Positions 32,570 to 40,291 of a DNA stretch of 64,000 bases are shown here, piece after piece; the stretch's first letter is position 1, and each line of letters starts with the position of its first letter. The notes beneath the pieces were generated by a model. It did no database searches. It was not told the DNA's origin and saw only the letters and a program-made list of their open reading frames with translations. Origin of the DNA: Candidatus Omnitrophota bacterium. Its GTDB lineage: Bacteria > CAIJMQ01. The position numbers and the translations under genes are program-made. The DNA lies in the NCBI GenBank assembly GCA_018812925.1, contig JAHJCU010000005.1:1-64000 (forward strand), read 5' to 3'.

Positions 32570-34024
32570 ATGCCTTTTATTCACAAATTTGAAACTGAGA
32601 AGGCAAAATACATCTACGATGCTCCTACCTCCCAGATTTTAGAGGTAGATAAGGTGACCTTTGCCATCATTGACGATATTGATATCCTATCCGAAGATGA
32701 AATCATAGCCAAATACGCTCCCCACTATCCTCGCCACCTTCTCTTACAAGCTCTGAGAGACTTGCAAAAGGCGCGGTCTGAGCAGAATCTATTCTTGGAC
32801 CATCATTACCAATCAGTATCCGATATACCCCTCTACGCGGACTATACTCCTCATCCTAAAATGCTTGTTCTTCAATTGACAGAAAAGTGTAATCTGAGAT
32901 GCTGTTATTGCCTTAGCTCTTATCGAGAAAATTCATCTCTGGATATGACTTTTGCAACCGCAGCCGCGGCAGTCACTTACTTTGCAGAGATTGCTAATGG
33001 GGATAAGTTAGCGATACTTTTCGGCGGCGGTGAACCCCTCCTTAAATTTCCGCTAATCAAAAAAATAGTTGCCCATCTTGAGAATCTAAGACCGGGGAAG
33101 TCAAAGCTATATTACCTGAGCACAAACTTGGTGAATCTTACCGAGGAAATGATTGATTTTTTCCTTGAACATGATTTTATGCTTCAGGTTAGCCTGGATG
33201 GGCCCAAGGCTAAGCACGATCGCTATCGAGTTACTCCGGATGGCCAGGGAACATATGAGACGGTGGTAGGCAACCTCATGAAGCTGAAAAAGAGGTCAGC
33301 GGATTATATCCGCTCCAAGGTAAAATACAGTTGTGTGGTAGCTCCTCCCTATGACCCGGCTGAGATTATCCAATTTTTCTCTTCTTTTGAAAGACCATGG
33401 GCTTACAATATCAACATGGTTTCGGGAGCGGGAACAACCTTCTTCCGGGATTACTGTCGCTCTACGGATAGTGTATCGCTTTCAGCAATTCCCTTTACCG
33501 AAAAGCTGAGGGAGGTCTTGGGAAAGCATGACGGGCGCGGAGAAGAGGACATTTTATACGGTATGGTTAGCGATATGCATGGCGGATGGTTGGCGCGTTT
33601 GCACGAGCGACGAATCTTGAGTCACCCTGTTCTCTGGACGAACCATTCCGGCCAGTGTCGGATAGCCACCGAAAAACTCTGCGTTGATGTCAAGGGACGT
33701 TTTTTCCCCTGCGAGAGGCTTATTTTCAATAGGGATTATATCATCGGGGATGTTGACAAGGGGGTGGAGAACGAGAGCATCATTAAGGTCTGTGAGAAGT
33801 TTGATAAATTACGTTCGCACCGGTGTCGAACCTGCTGGGCCGTGAGGCTCTGCCCTTTTTGCTTACAGGATTTAATGTTTTATGAGGATGACCAGAAAAA
33901 ACTTGATGCTATCTGCGATGAAGTGATGAAGCCCTTAGTGCATGAGCGGTTGCGGTTGTACTGTTCCCTTCTGGAGGAGAACCCCAAGGCTTTTGATAAA
34001 CTCAGTTCCAGTGGCGATTTATGA
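32570..34024 (+). CDS. Radical SAM/SPASM peptide maturase 1
   Basis: 484 residues. N-terminal RRE-like segment FIHKFETEKAKYIYDAPTSQ-like (about 1-75). Radical SAM core with C107, C111 and C114 in EKCNLRCCYC, GGGEPLLKF as the SAM-binding GGE, and VSLDGPKAKHD. C-terminal SPASM region (about 365-450) with GQCRIA, KGRFFPCERL, and CRTCWAVRLCPFC to hold auxiliary Fe-S clusters. The layout is that of CcpM/SCIFF-type maturases that form thioether or C-C links on cysteine-rich peptides. It starts 150 bases after precursor B and stops in an ATGA overlap region with the second maturase gene. Target residues on the precursors are unknown. Confidence 0.87.
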   Translation: MPFIHKFETEKAKYIYDAPTSQILEVDKVTFAIIDDIDILSEDEIIAKYAPHYPRHLLLQALRDLQKARSEQNLFLDHHYQSVSDIPLYADYTPHPKMLVLQLTEKCNLRCCYCLSSYRENSSLDMTFATAAAAVTYFAEIANGDKLAILFGGGEPLLKFPLIKKIVAHLENLRPGKSKLYYLSTNLVNLTEEMIDFFLEHDFMLQVSLDGPKAKHDRYRVTPDGQGTYETVVGNLMKLKKRSADYIRSKVKYSCVVAPPYDPAEIIQFFSSFERPWAYNINMVSGAGTTFFRDYCRSTDSVSLSAIPFTEKLREVLGKHDGRGEEDILYGMVSDMHGGWLARLHERRILSHPVLWTNHSGQCRIATEKLCVDVKGRFFPCERLIFNRDYIIGDVDKGVENESIIKVCEKFDKLRSHRCRTCWAVRLCPFCLQDLMFYEDDQKKLDAICDEVMKPLVHERLRLYCSLLEENPKAFDKLSSSGDL

Positions 34025-34035
34025 GGGAGGCGGGA

Positions 34036-35574
34036 ATGTTAATCCATAAGTTTGAAACGCAGGATAAGAAGTACATATATGACGCAGCTACCAACCGTAT
34101 CCTTGAGGTTGACGAAGTAATTTATGAATTGATTGAGGATTACGGATCACTGTCATCGGAGGAGATGATAGCCAAATACGGGAGCAAATACGATTCCCAG
34201 CTCATCTCCAAGAGGTTCGCCGAAATAGAAAGTATCCGCAGGAAGCAGGGTTGCTTCTCTTTATCCGGGCCTGATGTGGGGTTCCTCATGACGCGCCCAG
34301 CGGCGGCCCAAAAGCTGGAAAGCACCTGCTCCACAATGGCAATTGAAGTTACGGAGCAGTGTAACTTACGGTGTACATATTGTGTCTTTTCCGGCGGATA
34401 TCTGGAAGGGAGGGCGCATTCATCTCGCAAGATGAGCTTTGAGATAGCCAAGGAGGCGATAGATTACCTTGTTGAGCACTCTTACCAAAGCGGAGACGAT
34501 TTTCTTTCCTTGAACTTCTATGGCGGTGAGCCCTTGTTGAATTTCCAGCTAATAAAGAAATGCGTGAACTACTGCGAATCCCTCAAGACCAAGAAACCCT
34601 GGCTTTTTGGCTTTACCACCAATCTTACTATATTAAATCCCGAAATCCTGAAATTCTGTATAAAACACGGCATCGCCATCACGGTAAGTTTGGACGGGCC
34701 CCGGACCGTACACGACCGTTGCCGAGTAGACAGCAACGGCAAGGGCAGTTTCGATAAAGTAATGCAAAATCTGGAGATGATAAGGCATTATGATAAAGAA
34801 TACTTCCGGACGAAAATTCTTTTTAATATCGTTCTCTCTTTGCCTGTTAACTGGTTGCAAATAAATGATTTCTTTACCCGGGAACAGGGTCTTGAGGGCA
34901 ATCCTCTAAGTCTTTCAGATGTTGAGGAAGGCAATGAGAGTTATTTTTCTCAGTTCCCTGAAGCAGATTTTGGTTATGATGGATATGATGAGCTGCGGAG
35001 AAAGTTCTATGAGATGGCCATTGCCGGCAAATTGTTTTCCCACGCAACAAAGACAAGAATGCCCAGAAAGGGGACCACGGAAGAAATTCTCTCCTCGGCA
35101 ACGGGAGCGCTAACTTTCTCCCAGTTTACCGCCCCCCTTCTAAAAATGGACAGGCGCCCTATCTTCCCTGGTTGGCCCTCTCACAAAATAGGGCACAGCG
35201 GGCCCTGTCTTCCCGGGGACAGGAAGCTGTTTGTAGATGTGCGGGGTCGGCTCTATCCCTGCGAAAAGGTCCCTTATAATGACCTTTTCTGCATTGGGAA
35301 CGTGAAAACGGGAATGGATACGGATAAGGCCTATGACCTCATCCAACAATTCTACGAACTGAGTGCAGCTGAGTGCAGTCAGTGCTGGGCTTTTCGGTTA
35401 TGCGGTCAATGTATGGTAAGGGCGAGCGAGAAGAATCGTTTCAGCAGGGCTAAGAAATTGGCACGCTGCGGGCAAGAGAAAGCGGGCCTACACCAAAGAT
35501 TAATGCTTTATTGCTCTATCCTGGAAAAAAGGCCAGACGCCCTTGATGACAGGGGAACAGTATCTTTCTCATAA
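34036..35574 (+). CDS. Radical SAM/SPASM peptide maturase 2
   Basis: About 512 residues from the ATG at 34036, chosen because GGGAGGCGG precedes it and MLIHKFET matches the start of maturase 1; an ATG at 34021 overlaps the previous stop. Clear paralogue of maturase 1: N-terminal YIYDAATNRILEVDEV, EQCNLRCTYC (CxxxCxxC), YGGEPLLNF, VSLDGPRTVHD. SPASM part GPCLPGDRKLFVDVRGR, LYPCEKVPY, and CSQCWAFRLCGQCM. It carries a longer insert before the SPASM region (about residues 300-390). Two maturases and two precursors suggest either pairing or sequential modification. Ends 3 bases before direct repeat A. Confidence 0.87.
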   Translation: MLIHKFETQDKKYIYDAATNRILEVDEVIYELIEDYGSLSSEEMIAKYGSKYDSQLISKRFAEIESIRRKQGCFSLSGPDVGFLMTRPAAAQKLESTCSTMAIEVTEQCNLRCTYCVFSGGYLEGRAHSSRKMSFEIAKEAIDYLVEHSYQSGDDFLSLNFYGGEPLLNFQLIKKCVNYCESLKTKKPWLFGFTTNLTILNPEILKFCIKHGIAITVSLDGPRTVHDRCRVDSNGKGSFDKVMQNLEMIRHYDKEYFRTKILFNIVLSLPVNWLQINDFFTREQGLEGNPLSLSDVEEGNESYFSQFPEADFGYDGYDELRRKFYEMAIAGKLFSHATKTRMPRKGTTEEILSSATGALTFSQFTAPLLKMDRRPIFPGWPSHKIGHSGPCLPGDRKLFVDVRGRLYPCEKVPYNDLFCIGNVKTGMDTDKAYDLIQQFYELSAAECSQCWAFRLCGQCMVRASEKNRFSRAKKLARCGQEKAGLHQRLMLYCSILEKRPDALDDRGTVSFS

Positions 35575-35576
35575 AA

Positions 35577-35599
35577 CCTATGTGGTCAGCCAGCACATT
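35577..35599 (+). repeat. Direct repeat A, right copy
   Basis: Identical to 31314-31336. Here it is immediately followed by repeat B, whereas the left copies of A and B are 511 bases apart. Confidence 0.75.
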
Positions 35600-35601
35600 T
35601 T

Positions 35602-35619
35602 CTTGACAAGAATAAAGGA
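35602..35619 (+). repeat. Direct repeat B, right copy
   Basis: Identical to 31848-31865 and includes TTGACA. A TATGGA lies near the -10 position, so this is a weakened version of the peptide promoter. Confidence 0.7.
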
Positions 35620-35669
35620 AAGCCGGTATGGATACTCTTCAGAACCAAAAGGGAGGTGAATAAGGTAAT

Positions 35670-35744
35670 ATGGACATAGAGAGAGAGATTGAAGAAGTTT
35701 GTAAAGAAAAATGGGTTAAAGCTGCAAGCAGGGTCAAGAGTTAG
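35670..35744 (+). CDS. Short ORF behind the second promoter copy
   Basis: GGGAGGTG, 11 bases, then ATG and MDIEREIEEVCKEKWVKAAS to a TAG within the next dispersed fragment: 24 residues, helical and charged. It could be the leader of a lost third precursor or the truncated start of another gene; nothing proves it is expressed. Confidence 0.3.
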   Translation: MDIEREIEEVCKEKWVKAASRVKS

Positions 35745-35860
35745 AGCATCAATTTCTTCGTATTTCCCAACGGAATCAAGATTTTTAGGGACTGTGTGTA
35801 AAATCGCTCCCCAAGACTTCATATCTTCTCCAGAATATCGCAATCTATCTCTGATATAGT
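35725..35860 (-). pseudogene. Dispersed coding fragment, copy 2
   Basis: Matches 1996-2131. On the minus strand it encodes RYSGEDMKSWGAILHT and GKYEEIDALTLDPA. Same unknown protein end as copy 1. It separates the peptide locus from the maltodextrin locus. Confidence 0.5.
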
Positions 35861-35884
35861 CATTATATCTTACAAACACTTAAA

Positions 35885-38185
35885 TTAATCATTGGAACTT
35901 ATATCCATTTCCAGAAATTTGCTTTTTGAAATTTGATATTTTTTACCATAAACTTCTATTAATATATTATCCCCGGATTCCAGCTTAATATGTAATTTAT
36001 CTCTGGTAATTGTTAAAAGAAAACGACGCTTTCTGGCATTGATTCTAAACGACAGCCTTTTCCATGCTTTTGGCATACGTGGATTAAAGCTGATTATTCC
36101 GTCATATATCCTAACCCCCCCGAAACCCATAATAACAGGTATTAAAGAACCGCCCATGGCAGTAATATGCAAGCCATGAATAGTATCATTATTATAATCA
36201 TTTAAATCTAACCTCGATGCTCTTTCATATAAATTATAGGCCTTATCACCATAGCCTATTTCTGATGCAATAATTGAATATATACATGCAGATAATGAAG
36301 ATTCATGCATTGTCCGAGGTTCGTAAAAATCGAAATTATCTTTTTTCTCTTTAAGAGTAAAAACATCATCAAATAAAAATAAACCCAATACGACATCTGC
36401 TTGTTTAATCATACAGGAGCGGTTTATTCTATCCCATGACCAATGCTGTACAATAGGAAGCATTTTCTTAGCAATTTTGCTTGCAAGAATATCTTCCATT
36501 TCAAGATACCCGTCAAACTGTATATATACATCTAATTCTTCATTTTTGTTTATATATAATTTCTTTGAGATATTCTCCCAATCATCAAATTCTTCTTCCG
36601 TAAAATTATATTTTTTACAGATTTCCTTATACTTCTGCCTGTTATAACCCTTAAGCCAACCTGCCTGTTTATAAGCGTAATCCAATACCCATTTTGCCAT
36701 AAAATTCGTATACCAATCATTATTGACATTATTATGAAACTCATCGGGACCCGTTACTCCAAGTATTACATAAATATCTCTATCTTTCTTATAAGTAACC
36801 CTATCGGCCCAGAACCTCGCAACATTCCCAATTACTTCAAATCCATAATCCGCCATATAATCATAATCATCCGTTGAACGAATGTAGTTATAAATCGCAT
36901 AAACCATAGCGGAGTTCCTATGAATTTCCATTAGAGTAATTTCCCATTCTGCATGCCCTTCGCTGCCATCCAAAGTTATCATAGGATATAAAGCACCCTT
37001 CAGTCCCAAAAGTTTCGCATTTTCAATTGCTTTCTGTAAATGATTATACCTGTATAAAAGTAGATTTTTTACTACTTCCGGTTCAGTATGAAGAAGATAC
37101 GGAATACAAAAAATCTCCGTATCCCAATATGTTGAACCGCCGTACTTTTCGCCGCTAAATCCTTTGGGACTTATATTTAGTTTTTTATCCTCTCCGGTGA
37201 AAGTAGAATTTAGCATAAACAGATTATACCGGGTCGCTTGTTGCGCAGATACATCTCCGTCTATCTCTATATCCATTTCATCCCATTTTTTCCTCCATAA
37301 CTTCTCTGAAACAGATAACAAATCATTAAAGCCGTAACTGGTAACACTCTCTAAATTTTCTTTTGACTTCATCGCTACTTCCGATTTTAAAGTGTTCAGG
37401 GAGTTATAACATGAAACATATTTTTCAATCTCTAATGTCTTCCCTTCTTTTACATTCATTTCAAAACGATGACCAATGTAACGGTCCTTTATTACCGGTA
37501 TTAAAGGAACATCCTTTAACTTCTTATTCTCATATATTTTTACATTCATGGAACTTGCCAGATGAAATTCTGTCTTCTTTGTTTTAACAACTAAAGTCCT
37601 GTCGTCCTTGCTGACCTCCTCCCATAATGTCTCTTCTTTACCCTGTGCATCTTCATTCTTTATAAGACAATTCATGTAGGGTTCCGATCCAATGTGAGCT
37701 TCATGATTTAGAGGAGTTAGACTGTAAGAAATTGCCAGTAAGTTTTTATTATGGATTGAAAGAAAACGTTTCACTTTAACAATGATCTCACGCTTTAACT
37801 CATCAATAATTAAAAAAGATCTTTCCAGCAAACCATTTTTCATATTCAGAACCATTTTGAAATTCTTAAAATTAGTATGGGCTAAATCCAACTTATTTCC
37901 ATTAATAAATATTTTTATCCCAATAATATCGGTAGAATTTATTACCACATTATTTATTTTGGGATATCCTATTTTATACCAGCCATACAGGGATTTATCC
38001 GGGTAATATATCCCAGCATGAAAGAACGATCTTAAGGTTTTTCCACTATACCCTTCCTCAAAATTTCCGCGCCCTCCCATGTATCCATTAGATAAGCTGA
38101 AAATACTTTCGGTAAATAAATTATCTTCAGGATAAAATCCATTCTGTACTATATTCCATTCATCGCCTTCCATAATGTTCTTCAT
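35885..38185 (-). CDS. Glycoside hydrolase family 65, maltose phosphorylase-like
   Basis: 766 residues, normal GH65 length. N-terminal beta-sandwich (WNIVQNGFYPEDNLFTESIFSLSNGYMGGRGNFEEG), (alpha/alpha)6 barrel with YGGSTYWDTEIFCIPYLL, LDGSEGHAEWEITLMEIH and the catalytic acid Glu in GVTGPDEFHNNVNNDWYTN, then a small C-terminal domain. GH65 enzymes phosphorolyse alpha-glucosides to beta-glucose 1-phosphate. The neighbouring beta-phosphoglucomutase, overlapping by 4 bases, uses that product, so maltose is the likeliest substrate; kojibiose or trehalose phosphorylase cannot be fully excluded. Cytoplasmic, no signal. It is the last gene of the leftward maltodextrin group. Confidence 0.88.
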   Translation of the reverse strand: MKNIMEGDEWNIVQNGFYPEDNLFTESIFSLSNGYMGGRGNFEEGYSGKTLRSFFHAGIYYPDKSLYGWYKIGYPKINNVVINSTDIIGIKIFINGNKLDLAHTNFKNFKMVLNMKNGLLERSFLIIDELKREIIVKVKRFLSIHNKNLLAISYSLTPLNHEAHIGSEPYMNCLIKNEDAQGKEETLWEEVSKDDRTLVVKTKKTEFHLASSMNVKIYENKKLKDVPLIPVIKDRYIGHRFEMNVKEGKTLEIEKYVSCYNSLNTLKSEVAMKSKENLESVTSYGFNDLLSVSEKLWRKKWDEMDIEIDGDVSAQQATRYNLFMLNSTFTGEDKKLNISPKGFSGEKYGGSTYWDTEIFCIPYLLHTEPEVVKNLLLYRYNHLQKAIENAKLLGLKGALYPMITLDGSEGHAEWEITLMEIHRNSAMVYAIYNYIRSTDDYDYMADYGFEVIGNVARFWADRVTYKKDRDIYVILGVTGPDEFHNNVNNDWYTNFMAKWVLDYAYKQAGWLKGYNRQKYKEICKKYNFTEEEFDDWENISKKLYINKNEELDVYIQFDGYLEMEDILASKIAKKMLPIVQHWSWDRINRSCMIKQADVVLGLFLFDDVFTLKEKKDNFDFYEPRTMHESSLSACIYSIIASEIGYGDKAYNLYERASRLDLNDYNNDTIHGLHITAMGGSLIPVIMGFGGVRIYDGIISFNPRMPKAWKRLSFRINARKRRFLLTITRDKLHIKLESGDNILIEVYGKKYQISKSKFLEMDISSND

Positions 38186-38847
38186 GAAAAACCTCCGACT
38201 AAACTGATTTCTTTTATATTAAATTCTGTAAGATCTTTTATACAGATATCAGCTTTATATAATTCCTTTTTATTTCCAATACCTACCGAAAACATATTGC
38301 AGGCATTAATAGCTAATATACCTGCTATCGAGTCTTCGACTCCCACACAGTTTATGATTGCAGCATTTATACTTTCTGCTGCTTTAATAAATATTTCAGG
38401 ATCCGGCTTACTCTTTAAAATACTTCTGCTATCGACCATATAATCGAAATATTTTTCAACTTTTAAATTTCTAATTACATATAAAGAATTCTTACTTGCT
38501 GAAGCCAATACTATTTTTATATTATTGTTCTTAAGAACTTCAAAACATCTTATCGCCCCCGGAAGCAAATCGGACGGTGTCATTTTACGTACAAGTTCAA
38601 GATAATATCTATTTTTTTCATCAGCCAGTTCGATCTTTTTCTCTTCTGAAAATTTCTTCTTAGTTAGAGTTAGTATTAAATCCAGAGACTCCATCCTGCT
38701 TACACCTTTTAATTTTTCATTAAATTCATACGTTAAATTTATTCCTATTCCAGAAGCTATTTTTTTCCAAGACTGATAATGAAACCTGGCCGTGTCAGTT
38801 ATAACACCGTCTAGATCAAAAATTACTGCTTTTAATTCTCTTGCCAT
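38182..38847 (-). CDS. pgmB: Beta-phosphoglucomutase
   Basis: 221 residues, HAD superfamily. Nucleophile motif AVIFDLDGVITDTARFH at the N-terminus, cap helices with GVSRMESLDLILTL, motif II VLASASKNS, motif III Lys in SKPDPEIFIKAAE, motif IV GVEDSIAGILAINAC. GVSRMESL in the cap and DLDGVITD are characteristic of beta-PGM. It converts beta-glucose 1-phosphate to glucose 6-phosphate, feeding glycolysis. Overlaps the GH65 start by 4 bases, hence co-translated with the enzyme that makes its substrate. Confidence 0.92.
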   Translation of the reverse strand: MARELKAVIFDLDGVITDTARFHYQSWKKIASGIGINLTYEFNEKLKGVSRMESLDLILTLTKKKFSEEKKIELADEKNRYYLELVRKMTPSDLLPGAIRCFEVLKNNNIKIVLASASKNSLYVIRNLKVEKYFDYMVDSRSILKSKPDPEIFIKAAESINAAIINCVGVEDSIAGILAINACNMFSVGIGNKKELYKADICIKDLTEFNIKEISLVGGFS

Positions 38848-38971
38848 AATCTAACTCTCTTAAAAATAATATTTACCATTTTAAAGTTGATTAGCTTTAC
38901 AGCTAAAGCCTAACATCTCTCACAATTATAATCTTTGTTAAAAGCCAGGGATAGTCTATATTTATCTGATA

Positions 38972-39016
38972 AATAAGAGAGTAAGCACGATTAACTCTTG
39001 TGCTTACTCTCTTATT
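38972..39016 (-). terminator. Terminator after the MalK-type gene
   Basis: Long perfect stem AATAAGAGAGTAAGCAC (38972-38988) with GTGCTTACTCTCTTATT (39000-39016), 11-base loop. On the minus strand it lies 45 bases after the malK stop, between malK and pgmB, so pgmB-GH65 need their own promoter or read-through. Confidence 0.8.
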
Positions 39017-39060
39017 CTTTTTATTGCCCAAAAAACTGCTTTATAAAAAAACATCAATTA

Positions 39061-40158
39061 TTATATATAAACTTTCTCTGTGTTCTTATCAAACACATGT
39101 ATTTTATTAATATCCACATATAAGGTTGCCTTCCCACCACTCCTTAATATGGATCTGGGGTTAACTCTAGCTGTTACCAGTACTCCCTCAATATCAACAT
39201 ATACATAGATTTCCGAACCCATAGGCTCTGTAACTTCAACATTTGCAGTAATCGTATTATTCGCAGGGATATTCTGTACAAAATAACTATCTTCTAAATC
39301 TTCGGGTCTGATTCCTATTACTATTTCTTTTCCTATGAGATTATTATCTTTAATTATTTTCCTAACCTTATCAGTTGTGTTAAGTTCAAATATGCCGCCC
39401 TTTAATGTCATTCGGTCAGTTATAGTAGCATACAGGAAGTTCATTGCGGGACTTCCTATAAATCCAGCTACAAACATATTGTTTGGATAGTCATATACTT
39501 CCTGGGGTTTACCAGTCTGCTGCACTATTCCATTTTTCATAATAATTATCTTATCTGCCATGGTCATAGCCTCGGTCTGGTCGTGGGTTACATATATTAT
39601 AGTGGCATTAAGTCTCTCGTGAAGTTTTACAATTTCTGTTCTCATCTGGACTCTAAGTTTTGCATCAAGATTGGATAACGGCTCATCCATTAAAAATACT
39701 TTAGGGTTTCTTACAATTGCTCTTCCTAAAGCAACTCTCTGTCTTTGTCCTCCGGAAAGCTGTTTGGGTTTTCTCTTTAATAGATCTTCAATTTTTAAAA
39801 TTTTTGCCGCTTCATGTACCATTTTATCAATTTCCGGTTTTGGTGTTTTTCGCAGTCTTAATCCAAAAGCCATATTGTCATAGACATTAAAATGAGGATA
39901 GAGAGCATAGTTCTGGAAAACCATTGCTATATCTCTGTCTTTTGGAGCAACATTATTGATTAACCTGTCTCCGATGTAAATTTCACCTTCCGTTACCTCT
40001 TCCAGTCCTGCAATCATACGCAACATGGTAGTTTTTCCACAACCTGATGGTCCTACCAGAACCGCGAATTCCCTGTCTTCAACGATGCTATTCATGTTAT
40101 TAACAGCAACTACATCATCAAATTTTTTTGTTAGATTCTTTACGACAACCTTCGCCAT
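39061..40158 (-). CDS. MalK/MsmX/UgpC-type sugar ABC transporter ATPase
   Basis: 365 residues. Walker A GPSGCGKTT, Q-loop VFQNYALYPH, signature LSGGQRQRVALGRAI, Walker B FLMDEPLSNLD, H-loop VTHDQTEAMTMAD, then the TOBE/MalK-type C-terminal domain with IGIRPEDL and VEVTEPMGSEIYVY. Energises sugar uptake with the two permeases encoded upstream. Leftward; 133 bases lie between the MalG-like stop and this start. MalK-type ATPases of this kind often serve several sugar transporters. Confidence 0.93.
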   Translation of the reverse strand: MAKVVVKNLTKKFDDVVAVNNMNSIVEDREFAVLVGPSGCGKTTMLRMIAGLEEVTEGEIYIGDRLINNVAPKDRDIAMVFQNYALYPHFNVYDNMAFGLRLRKTPKPEIDKMVHEAAKILKIEDLLKRKPKQLSGGQRQRVALGRAIVRNPKVFLMDEPLSNLDAKLRVQMRTEIVKLHERLNATIIYVTHDQTEAMTMADKIIIMKNGIVQQTGKPQEVYDYPNNMFVAGFIGSPAMNFLYATITDRMTLKGGIFELNTTDKVRKIIKDNNLIGKEIVIGIRPEDLEDSYFVQNIPANNTITANVEVTEPMGSEIYVYVDIEGVLVTARVNPRSILRSGGKATLYVDINKIHVFDKNTEKVYI

Positions 40159-40291
40159 TTTCTCTCCCTTTTTAATTTAATTGTTAATCAATAAAAGAAT
40201 TTATTTCGTTTAAACACAAAGTATGAACGTAACACAGATATTTGCTTTATTGTTCTTTAACTCACTATAAAACAATAGACTATAGTATTTA

